From Actinomadura nitritigenes (GTDB lineage Bacteria > Actinomycetota > Actinomycetes > Streptosporangiales > Streptosporangiaceae): a stretch of DNA of 64,000 nucleotides. Of this stretch, positions 16,008 through 23,692 are shown one piece after another. The position numbers were made by a program, and so were the translations under genes. The notes under the pieces are model-generated. The model searched no databases and had not been told where the DNA came from. It was given only the letters and a program-made list of their open reading frames with translations. The stretch covers positions 248,001-312,000 of the forward strand of contig NZ_JAGEOK010000005.1 in assembly GCF_017573545.1 (NCBI RefSeq). Direction: 5' to 3'. Within the stretch, counting starts at the first letter, position 1. Every line of letters starts with the position of its first letter.

Positions 16008-17211
16008 AGCACCCGGGCTGAGCGTCCGTCTCAAACTCACCCTCAGCTACGCGGCGTTCCTCATGCTCGCGGGAGCCCTGCTGCTCGCCGCCGTGTGGGT
16101 GTTCCTCCTGCGCTACGTCCCCGACCGTGCGCTCCTCGTGGCCTCCGGCACCTCCGACAACGGTGTCTTTCCCATCCGGTCCAACCTCCTGCGCGTCTTC
16201 GCTCCGAGGGCGGCGGCGGTCATGGCGTTCCTGCTGGTGTTCGGGCTCGCGGGAGGGTGGCTCCTGGCCGGCCGGATGCTCGCCCCGCTGACCCGCGTCG
16301 CGGACGCCGCCCGGCTGGCCTCGACCGGATCGCTCTCGCACCGGATCCGGCTGCCGGGCCGCCAGGACGAGTTCCGCGAGCTCGCCGACGCCTTCGACAC
16401 GATGCTGGCACGGCTCGAGGCGCACGTGGCCGAACAGCGGAGGTTCGCGGCCAACGCCTCGCACGAACTGCGGACCCCGCTGGCGATCTCGAAGGCACTG
16501 CTCGACGTGGCCCGCACCGATCCGGACCGGGACGCCCGCGAGGTCATCGACCGCCTCCACGCCGTGAACGCACGGGCGATCGACCTCACCGAGGCGCTGC
16601 TCCTCCTCAGCCGCGCGAACCAGCGGTCCTTCACCCGGGAGGACGTCGACCTGTCCCTCATAGCGGAAGAGGCCACCGAGACGCTCCTCCCCCTCGCCGA
16701 GAAGCGCGGCATCGGCATCGAGACCTGCGGCGACGTCGCCCCCACCGTCGGATCGCAGGCGCTCCTGCTCCAGCTGACCATGAACCTCGTGCAGAACGCG
16801 ATCGTCCACAACCTGCCTGACCAGGGCACCGTGTGGATCACCACCAGCGCCCGCGCCCGGACGGTGGTGCTCACGGTCGAGAACACCGGCGAGAAGCTCG
16901 CCCCGCAGCTGGTCTCGACCCTCACCGAGCCCTTCCAGCGCGGCACCGAACGCATGCACACCGACCACGCGGGCGTCGGGCTCGGCCTGGCCATCGTCAA
17001 GACGATCACCGAGGCGCACGGCGGGACCCTCACCCTCACGCCGCGCCCCGCCGGCGGGATCCGCGTCACCGTGGAACTGCCCGCGATCACCGCGCACACC
17101 ATCAGTGGTCTCGATGAGGAGGCACGCCATGGCCGGACCGCTCGACTCCGCGCATGTCGTCACCAAGATCCCCTGCCGGGATCTGGACCGTGCCCGGCGC
17201 TTCTACCGTGA
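16000..17211 (+). CDS. Sensor histidine kinase
   Basis: A 403-residue HAMP-type sensor kinase. Two transmembrane helices (about 18-42 and 70-95) flank a short extracytoplasmic loop of some 30 residues. A HAMP domain is next, then the dimerisation/phospho-acceptor helix with FAANASHELRTPL (His near residue 157), the N box (NLVQNAIVHN) near 265, and the G boxes (GVGLGLAIVKTI near 328). The start overlaps the response-regulator stop by 8 bp. The catalytic domain ends near residue 370; the reading frame then continues for about 30 unconserved residues into the following VOC gene in another frame, an 83-bp overlap. The short sensor loop suggests detection at the membrane, for instance of wall precursors, but this is not shown. 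Confidence 0.92.
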   Translation: MDRAPGLSVRLKLTLSYAAFLMLAGALLLAAVWVFLLRYVPDRALLVASGTSDNGVFPIRSNLLRVFAPRAAAVMAFLLVFGLAGGWLLAGRMLAPLTRVADAARLASTGSLSHRIRLPGRQDEFRELADAFDTMLARLEAHVAEQRRFAANASHELRTPLAISKALLDVARTDPDRDAREVIDRLHAVNARAIDLTEALLLLSRANQRSFTREDVDLSLIAEEATETLLPLAEKRGIGIETCGDVAPTVGSQALLLQLTMNLVQNAIVHNLPDQGTVWITTSARARTVVLTVENTGEKLAPQLVSTLTEPFQRGTERMHTDHAGVGLGLAIVKTITEAHGGTLTLTPRPAGGIRVTVELPAITAHTISGLDEEARHGRTARLRACRHQDPLPGSGPCPALLP

Positions 17212-17539
17212 CCGCCTCGGCCTCGAGGCCGTCGAGGAGCGTGAGGGCGGGCTCCGCTACCTGTGCGGGCGGACGGAGTTCCATCTGTTCCTGTCGTCCG
17301 GGAACGCCTCCGGCACCGCGACGCAGATGGGCTTCGAGGTGGACGACCTCGACCGGGTCGTCGCCGAGCTGCGGGCCCGTGGCGTGGAGTTCGAGGAGGT
17401 CGATGTTCCCGGCTTCAAGGTCGAGGGCGAGATCGTGACCGTCCCCGGCAACTATCCCAGCAAGGGACGCGGCGAGCGCGGCGCGTTCTTCCGCGACAGC
17501 GAGGGCAACCTCCTGGCGCTCGGGCAGGCGACGTCCTGA
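17129..17539 (+). CDS. VOC-family (glyoxalase/bleomycin-resistance fold) protein
   Basis: A 136-residue protein with two beta-alpha-beta-beta-beta modules: CRDLDRARRFYRDRLGL at the front, FEVDDLDRVVAELRARGVEFEEVD in the middle, and FFRDSEGNLLAL at the end. This is the standard vicinal-oxygen-chelate layout, with metal ligands usually a His or Gln and Glu. Such proteins sequester drugs or act as dioxygenases, isomerases or glyoxalases. The ATG at 17129 has a strong GAGGAGG; a start further upstream is unnecessary. It overlaps the 3' end of the kinase frame by 83 bp, so the two are probably read from one transcript. Substrate unknown. Confidence 0.85.
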   Translation: MAGPLDSAHVVTKIPCRDLDRARRFYRDRLGLEAVEEREGGLRYLCGRTEFHLFLSSGNASGTATQMGFEVDDLDRVVAELRARGVEFEEVDVPGFKVEGEIVTVPGNYPSKGRGERGAFFRDSEGNLLALGQATS

Positions 17540-17660
17540 CCGATCAGCCCGCGAGCGCCGGTCCCCGGCGGGCGGTCGGGCGGGCGGGCGGAACCGATCA
17601 TGCGGGCGGGCCGTCGCAGTGGTTCACGGTTCGTTCGGATGATGAGGGACGAAGTACGGA

Positions 17661-20552
17661 ATGACCCGATTCCCGCAGATGCCCGCACCGGCGGACCTCG
17701 CCGCCGCCGGACCCAAGGGCGCCAAGAGGATGCTGACCAAGGCCGCGAGCCCGCTGCCCGCCGCCGAGCTGGCGCCGTTCTTCGAGCAGGCCTGCCGGGA
17801 GCTCGCTCGGGCCGGTGAGAGCGAGCTCGCGTTCTGGGCGTTCGGGCAGGCCCGCAAGATCGAGAAGGACCATCCCGCGCTTCTCGACCTCGCCCGGGTG
17901 CAGGACGTCTTCCTCGAACTGGTGCCCGCGGGCGGCGTCGGACCCGCCGCGCTGCGCGACCACGCCAGGACGCTCGCCGAGCACTTGCCGGCGGAGGAGG
18001 CGCACGCCCGCTTCCGTGAGGTGATCTGCGCGGGATTCGACGCCGGGCTCATCCCGTACGCCCGGATCTTTCCCGACCTGCGCGGACTGGCCCGCGCCGC
18101 GAAGATCAAGAAGCGCGACGAGGAGGCGTTCCTGGCCGAGCGGCTGCTGCGCGCCGGGCTCATGCCCATCGCGTCCCACCAGGTCTGGGCGGCCGCCCGC
18201 GAGCCGCTCGCCGAGGTGGCCCGACGCGACGACGACCTGATGAAGCTGCTGATCGCCGCCGAGCCCGACCGCGCCCGGCACGAGGAGGACGGCGGCGAGG
18301 AGGTCGCCGAGGAGATCCGGCAGATGTGGCTGGAGTCCTTGGCCGCGAGCGGGGCGGGGGCGCACCTGCCGGCGCAGTGGTTCGCCACCGCGGGACGCGG
18401 TTGCGCGGCCCCCGTCCTGCTGGAGCTCGTCGACCAGGCGGGCGACCGGCTCTTCCCGAACGCCGAGGTGGTGTACGGCGAGGAGACGGACCCGGCGCTT
18501 CCGCCTCCCGACCACCGGCACATCGTCCCGACGGGAGAGATGAACAGCGACTCGCCCCGCTGGTGGGAACGGGGATTCGACGCGGCGCACCAGGCCACGG
18601 AGGTGGCGTCCGGGCCGGAAGGACGCGCGCGTTTCGCCGGTCTGCTGGACGCGTTCGTCCGCGATCTGGGGTATTTCGGCAACGTCGACTACGCGGCCAC
18701 GGTGAGGGCGCTCTGGGACCTGCCGGAGACCCGCGAGGTGCTGAGCGAAGCCGTCGACGGCTGGAAGGCCGACGCGGGCAGCCCGGACCTGCCCTTCCTG
18801 CACGGCGCCCTGCACCGGCTGGTGCGGCTCACCGGCCGCGGCGGTCTCCTCGCCCTGGAGCCGGGCGTCGCCGAAGGGCTCGAACCCGCCGACCCCGCGG
18901 ACGCCCTGCTGGCGGCCCTGCGCGGCGGCATTCCCGCCGAATTGGCCGTGCCCGGCGACGGGACGCCGCACAAGTCTCCGAAGGCGGCGCGGACGATCGT
19001 CCAGCACCTCGGATACCTCACCATCGCGGAACGGTCCTGGCACGGCCACGCGTCCGTCACCGGTGACGACGCCCTGTCGCTGGCGCTTCCCCAGCTGCCC
19101 GATGGGCTGCTGCCCTGGTACGACGGCAGGAGCGGCCTGCTGTCGCGGATCGAGGGCGGTCTCTGGCAGACGTTCCGGGTCGAGGGGCGGACGGGCCCGA
19201 CCGTCGCGCTCACCCTGGACCCCTCCGCCGCCACCGCGCGCCCCCAGGCACCGGGAGCCGCCGAGGTGAGGTTCCCAGGCGCCACCGGGCCGAGCGAGGT
19301 CCGGTTGAGCCGGGGTGCGATCACCGTCACCGCTCCCGACGGCACCCGGACGGCCCGGCTGCTCTTCTCGCCCGTCATGGGCACGAAGGGCGGGCTCGTG
19401 CCGCCGCCCGGCTGGTGGCCGCGGCGCGACCCGGTGGACCCGGACGGGTCGGCGGCGCTGCGCCGTCTCGATCGCGAGGGTGCGGCGCGCCTGCTGGAGG
19501 CGACGCTGGCCGGGCCGCCCGCTGCCGCCGACGCGCTGGAGGCCGTGCTGCCCGAGGTGACCGCGCCGGCCCTGCGCGAGGGCGTCCTCGATGCCGCGCG
19601 TACCGCCGCCGAGTGCCTCGTCCTGGCCATCGAGCTCCGCGACCGGGTCGGGCGTCCCCAGCCTCCGTCACTGCCCGCCCTCGTCTCACCGGACCCCGGA
19701 CTCCCCTTCGCGCGCACCACGGTGCGGACGAGGTGGCTCGTGCGCCAACGGCTTGCGGCCCGCGCTCTGGAGTCGGCGGCCGCCGAGCCCGCGGCCGACA
19801 AGCCCTACCTCGTCCAGACGGTCTCCCTGCCGGCCGGCGGTCATGTGGTCGAGCCGGACGCCCTGGCGGGTCGCGCGCTCCCGGCCGTCCTGCCGTGGAC
19901 CTCCGGTTCGCAACGCGAAGGCGTCCTCGACGTCCTCCGCCTCTGGGCCAACGCCCCGATCGGCGACGGCACCGGAGCCTGCCGGGTCCTTCGCCTCACT
20001 CCTTCGGACGGCGAGGAGGGGTCCAACGCCGAGCGCCAGATGGTCGACAGGAAACTGGAGAGGACGGCCCCCGGGCAGCTCTGGCGTACCCCGAACGGCG
20101 CCCTGCTGATCACGGGCTACCAGCGGCACGACCGGACCGCGACGGCCGTGGAGTACGCGCCCGCCGGCACGTTCGCCCCCATCGAGCCGCCCGGCTGGCA
20201 GGCGTCTCGGGCCCCCGTCCCCTGCTGGGGCAACGCCGATCGCGTCGTCCGGCTCCTCCGGCTGCTGACCGAACGCGGCCCCGCGCCGATCGATGCCACC
20301 GACACCGTTCGCGACCTGGCCGAACGCGCGGGATTCGGCCTGGCCGACGCCGTCGCGGTCTGCGCGTTCCCCGCCGAGGTCCTGGGCGACGACATCCCCA
20401 CGACCGGCGCGGCACTCCCCTTCCCCCTGCGGGACGCGCTGCGGGAACGCCTGCTGCCCGACGACCCGGCCGACCTCTGGACCACCGGTCTCACCACGGA
20501 GGCGGCGGCCACCTGGTGGCGAACCCACGGCAGGCCCCCGAACGTCGTGTAG
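17661..20552 (+). CDS. Large protein of unknown function (963 residues)
   Basis: A single 963-residue soluble protein without signal peptide or membrane segment. I do not recognise its family. The first 250 residues are rich in alpha-helical, TPR-like text (AELAPFFEQACRELARAG, AFWAFGQARKIEKDHPALLDLARV, ARFREVICAGFDAGLIPYARI). The middle has HGALHRLVRL and a beta-rich part around 500-600 (GLWQTFRVEGRTGP, VRFPGATGP). The C-terminal third includes LLITGYQRHDRTATAVEYAP and a closing helical segment. My impression is that similar proteins sit beside MoxR-type AAA ATPases and VWA proteins in other actinomycetes, but no such partner is present here and I could not check it. The gene stands alone, converging on a PPOX gene. 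Confidence 0.75.
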   Translation: MTRFPQMPAPADLAAAGPKGAKRMLTKAASPLPAAELAPFFEQACRELARAGESELAFWAFGQARKIEKDHPALLDLARVQDVFLELVPAGGVGPAALRDHARTLAEHLPAEEAHARFREVICAGFDAGLIPYARIFPDLRGLARAAKIKKRDEEAFLAERLLRAGLMPIASHQVWAAAREPLAEVARRDDDLMKLLIAAEPDRARHEEDGGEEVAEEIRQMWLESLAASGAGAHLPAQWFATAGRGCAAPVLLELVDQAGDRLFPNAEVVYGEETDPALPPPDHRHIVPTGEMNSDSPRWWERGFDAAHQATEVASGPEGRARFAGLLDAFVRDLGYFGNVDYAATVRALWDLPETREVLSEAVDGWKADAGSPDLPFLHGALHRLVRLTGRGGLLALEPGVAEGLEPADPADALLAALRGGIPAELAVPGDGTPHKSPKAARTIVQHLGYLTIAERSWHGHASVTGDDALSLALPQLPDGLLPWYDGRSGLLSRIEGGLWQTFRVEGRTGPTVALTLDPSAATARPQAPGAAEVRFPGATGPSEVRLSRGAITVTAPDGTRTARLLFSPVMGTKGGLVPPPGWWPRRDPVDPDGSAALRRLDREGAARLLEATLAGPPAAADALEAVLPEVTAPALREGVLDAARTAAECLVLAIELRDRVGRPQPPSLPALVSPDPGLPFARTTVRTRWLVRQRLAARALESAAAEPAADKPYLVQTVSLPAGGHVVEPDALAGRALPAVLPWTSGSQREGVLDVLRLWANAPIGDGTGACRVLRLTPSDGEEGSNAERQMVDRKLERTAPGQLWRTPNGALLITGYQRHDRTATAVEYAPAGTFAPIEPPGWQASRAPVPCWGNADRVVRLLRLLTERGPAPIDATDTVRDLAERAGFGLADAVAVCAFPAEVLGDDIPTTGAALPFPLRDALRERLLPDDPADLWTTGLTTEAAATWWRTHGRPPNVV

Positions 20553-20631
20553 CCGATCATCGCGCGGCGGCGCGCCGCGACGGCCCGGCGACCGGCTCGG
20601 CCGCGTGCTCGTCGGTCCGGCCGCGTCGATC

Positions 20632-21129
20632 TCAGGCGTGCTCGCGTTCGGCCCGCTGCCGCACCAGCTCCTCGACCGCCGACGGCAGGGTGTTCTCGAA
20701 GTCGATGAGCTTCACCCAGGTCGGCGTGACGACGACCCGGACCATGCCGTCGTAGAGCGAGCGGACCTCGGCCTCCCACTCGACGCGCTGCTCCGGCGTC
20801 ATCTCGTAGCTGCCGTTCATCTGGAGATACTCCTCCGGGATGCCGTCGACGACGTCCAGCTCGGCGCGCCCCCGGATGAGCAGGATCTTCGGCGGGTGGA
20901 CCTCGGTGTCGATCGTCAGCGCGACCTCGGGCCGATGGCGCAGGGACCGCAGCTTCGGGGCGTTCTTGGTGGTGCACATGACGATCTCCGAGCCGTTCCA
21001 GGTGAACGCGATCGGTACGTTGCGGGGCGTGCCGTCCTTGGCGACATAGGCCAGCCGGGTCAGGTCGCGTGCCAGCAGCTCCTGGCTGAGCGGACGGCTG
21101 AGGATCTCGTCGATCTCGTGCTGCTCCAT
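20632..21129 (-). CDS. PPOX-class flavin/F420-dependent oxidoreductase-like protein
   Basis: A 165-residue split-barrel protein of the pyridoxamine 5'-phosphate oxidase superfamily. It has the opening LTRLAYVAKDGTPRNVPIAFTWNG, the strand IVMCTTKNAPKLRSLRHRPEVALTID with its basic flavin-phosphate-binding segment, and the LLIRGRAELDVVDG turn. These proteins use FMN or F420 to reduce small molecules; actinobacteria have many paralogues. The ATG has AGGAG ten bases upstream. The C-terminus (MVRVVVTPTWVKLIDFENTLP) is typical of the family. The substrate is unknown. It converges on the 963-residue gene, with 79 bp between stops. Confidence 0.87.
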   Translation of the reverse strand: MEQHEIDEILSRPLSQELLARDLTRLAYVAKDGTPRNVPIAFTWNGSEIVMCTTKNAPKLRSLRHRPEVALTIDTEVHPPKILLIRGRAELDVVDGIPEEYLQMNGSYEMTPEQRVEWEAEVRSLYDGMVRVVVTPTWVKLIDFENTLPSAVEELVRQRAEREHA

Positions 21130-21288
21130 GGTGGTCGCTCCTGTCGTCGGGCCGTCGTCGGGCCGTTCTCGGTCGCTCGTACCCCTGGGACGGAACCGGT
21201 CCTCCCTCCTCGACATCCGCGGCGACGAATCCTCGGGACTTTTTCCGGAAGCGGCGGGGACGGGTTGGCACCACGCGCATCCTGCATT

Positions 21289-21666
21289 TCAGGAGCGTTC
21301 ACGGTCGTCGTCGACGTGCGGCGCGATCCAGGCGCGCAGGGCGAGGTGGAATTCCAGGCGCTGGGCCGGGTCGTGCAGGTCGTCGCCGAACAGGGCCTCG
21401 AGCTGGCGCAGGCGGTAGCGCACGGTCTGGGCGTGCACGTGCATCCGGGCGGCGACCTCGGTCGCGCTGTAGTCGCTCTCGATACAGGCCAGGAACGTCT
21501 CGGCCAGCTTCTCGCGCGCCTGGACGCGCGGTGAGCGCAGGAGCGGGCGGAGTTTCCGGTCGACGAGCAGGGACGCCAGTTCCGGCGACCGGTCGAGCAT
21601 CGCCACGGGGATGTGGTCGGCAGCCGTGATCGGTGACGGCGCCTCGATGACGCCGCCGCGTGCCAT
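21289..21666 (-). pseudogene. Truncated PucR/CdaR-family regulator, C-terminal remnant
   Basis: Only the C-terminal part of a PucR-type regulator remains: the SPELASLLVDRKLRPLL helix, EKLAETFLACIESDYSATEVAARMHVHAQTV, and YRLRQLEALFGDDL, the HTH_30 DNA-binding domain. Intact members carry about 300 residues before it. Here the frame upstream reads low-complexity Pro/Arg text with no sensor domain. An ATG at 21666 opens about 125 codons. The remnant might still be expressed as a bare DNA-binding domain, but decay after a deletion is simpler. It points away from a second PucR gene with its own damage. Confidence 0.65.
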
Positions 21667-21878
21667 GATCAGGTCGTCCCGGCCTCCGAGGGTCGTGCCG
21701 GAGGCCGGGACGAGGGGTGCCTCGGCCGCGGGGAGCGGTGCCGGTGATGACAAGCGGTCTCCTCTCCCGGGAACGGGTCGGCGGTCGGCGCGGTCACGGG
21801 CGCCTTGCGGCCGCGGACCGGCGAGACGGCCTTGGGGGTGGCAAATGCACAAACTGCCAGGTCCCAGGACCCCTGTCT

Positions 21879-23062
21879 GTGCGCATCAGCGGCAATTCTG
21901 AGGTGGAAGAATTGGGCGATGTCCCGAATCGAGGACCCCAGACGGCGCGGTTGGCCGAGCTCACCCGCGCGGCCGTCGACCGCTGCGCCGCCGAGATCCC
22001 GTTCTACCGGGCGCTCCCCGGGACCTGCTCGACGGCGAGGTGCACCGCGCGTTCACCGCGACCACCCGGCTGATCGTCAGGACCCTCCGCGAGGAGCGCA
22101 CCCCGGACACCGCGGAGCTCACCGAGATCATCGACTGGTCGGCACGGCGCGCCGCGGACGGGCTGCCGCTGGACGCGGCCATCGCCGCCTACCTGGTCGC
22201 CTCGATGACCGAGTTCGAGCTGCTGTCCGGCGAGGCCGACGCGCCCGAGATGCGGCGCTATGCCGTCCACACCCTCCGCTACCTCGCGAGCGTCCTGCCC
22301 GCCGTCGCCCTGGCCCACCTCCACGAGCACCAGCAGATCGAGGGGCAACGCCGCGACCTGCGCCGCGATCTGATCTCCGCGCTGCTGTCCGGCGAACCCG
22401 CCGCCGAGCTGGCCGAGCAGTCGGGCGTGGCGCTCGCGTCCGGCTACCTCGTCGTCCTGCTGCGGCTCGCGCCCGGCGAGGCCGGCGCCCGCAGCACGAT
22501 CCGCCGCGTCCAGTCGGTGCTGGACGCCCACCAGCAGGCCGACGTGCTGGCCGCCCTCACCGCCGACGGGGGGACGGCGCTGCTCCCCGCCGCGCCGGAC
22601 GCGTTCGAGCGGCTGCCCGCGCTCCTCGCCCGGATCGGCGAGGCGACCGCCCGTGCCGTCACCGCGGCGGCCGCCGAGGCGGGCACGCTGGACGCCGTGC
22701 CCGAGGCGCTCGGCGAGGCGGAGGAGGTCGCCGACCTGGCCCGCCGCCTCCACCTGCCGCCCGGCCTCTACCGGCTGGACGACGTCCTGCTCGAGTACCA
22801 GCTCACCAGGCCAGGCCGGGCGCTGAGCCGCCTCGCCGCCAAGCTGGACCCCCTCGCCGCGAACCCCGTCCTGATGGAGACGGCCCGCTCGTTCGTCCGG
22901 CACGGCCACAACCGCAGCCGGACCTCGGCCGAACTGCGGATCCACCGCAACACCCTCGACTACCGCCTGGGCAGGATCGCGAAGCTCACCGGTCTCGATC
23001 TGTCCGCCCCGCAGGGCGTCCGCCTGCTCGATGCCGCGATGACCGCCCGCGCCCTGGTCTAG
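21879..23062 (+). CDS. PucR/CdaR-family regulator with a frameshift near its 5' end
   Basis: The main frame (intact from GTG 22040 to the stop at 23062, 340 codons) has the central helical region (TRLIVRTLREERT, WSARRAADGLPLDAAIAAYLVASM) and a C-terminal HTH_30 domain ending in GHNRSRTSAELRIHRNTLDYRLGRI. Just upstream, in another frame, lies its natural N-terminal continuation: ARLAELTRAAVDRCAAEIPFYRALP. The two join if one C is added to the C4 run at 22016-22019, giving ALPRDLLDGEVHRAF. So the gene has lost one base in a homopolymer, through mutation or sequencing error. The start is uncertain; GTG 21879 is the longest plausible, GTG 21903 the alternative. These regulators sense metabolites and activate catabolic genes. 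Confidence 0.75.
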
Positions 23063-23064
23063 CG

Positions 23065-23117
23065 CCGCGTCCGCTCCGGGACGCGGGAAGGCCCGGACCG
23101 ATCGCTCGGTCCGGGCC
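23065..23117. terminator. Two tandem hairpins between converging genes
   Basis: The first stem is CCGCGTCC (23065-23072) with GGACGCGG (23079-23086), three bases after the PucR stop. The second is a perfect 12-bp stem (23090-23101 with 23106-23117) around a TCGC loop, 18 bp beyond the stop of the SapA-like gene on the other strand. Together they form a strong bidirectional terminator. Confidence 0.8.
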
Positions 23118-23135
23118 CGCGGGACTCCCCGAAGG

Positions 23136-23537
23136 TCAGGTGCAGTGCGTCCAGCCGCTGTACCAGAACTGGTTGTTGGTGCCGCCGCCCCACTGGACGC
23201 ACTTGCCGACGGCGGGCGCGGAGACGGGACCGGCGTAGTAGGCGTAGCTGTCGGTGTCGTCGATCGGGCTGCTTCCCTGGACGTACAGGTAGGCGCCCGT
23301 GCGCGTCTTGGTGCCCACGGACGTGGTCTTCACCGTCACCACGCAGTTGCGGCCGGATGAGCCGTTCCACAGCAGGTAGACGGTCGAGCCGGTCAGAGCC
23401 TTGTGGTCGATGACCGAGTAGCCGGAACCGCAGACGGCGGCCGGCGAGGTCGCGGCCGAGGCGGGGCCGGCCAGGGCGACGCCGGCGGCGCCGACCGCGG
23501 CGGCGGAGGTGATGAGGGCGAGGGCGGCCTTGCGCAT
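23136..23537 (-). CDS. Spore-associated protein A-like secreted protein
   Basis: A 133-residue exported protein. A signal peptide (MRKAALALITSAAAVGAAGVALAGPASA) is followed by a compact Cys-containing domain: AAVCGSGYSVIDHKAL, TVYLLWNGSSGRNCVVTVK, SSPIDDTDSYAYYAGPV and the final KCVQWGGG...WSGWTHC-like end. This matches the spore-associated protein A (SapA) family of Streptomyces, which coats aerial spores; four Cys residues suggest two disulphides. The ATG has AAGGAGACC at a suitable distance. It stands alone between terminators. Whether this organism sporulates is not otherwise shown in the window. Confidence 0.83.
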   Translation of the reverse strand: MRKAALALITSAAAVGAAGVALAGPASAATSPAAVCGSGYSVIDHKALTGSTVYLLWNGSSGRNCVVTVKTTSVGTKTRTGAYLYVQGSSPIDDTDSYAYYAGPVSAPAVGKCVQWGGGTNNQFWYSGWTHCT

Positions 23538-23692
23538 CACGCTGGTCTCCTTCCGCTCCGGCGGCGTGCCGGAGCAGTCAAGATCGTCCTTCGTGGACGA
23601 CGACGCCCGGGCGAACTCCAGATGATCACTGGATGATCTCCCGGGGGTGCGCCGGGGCGCCGGTGGTCGACCGGCTCGTCCTGCCCCGCCGC

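Noticed and set aside
14550-17211. Vancomycin-resistance cluster
   Set aside because: VanY-like and RR/HK genes are present, but no VanH, VanA or VanX homologue is nearby.
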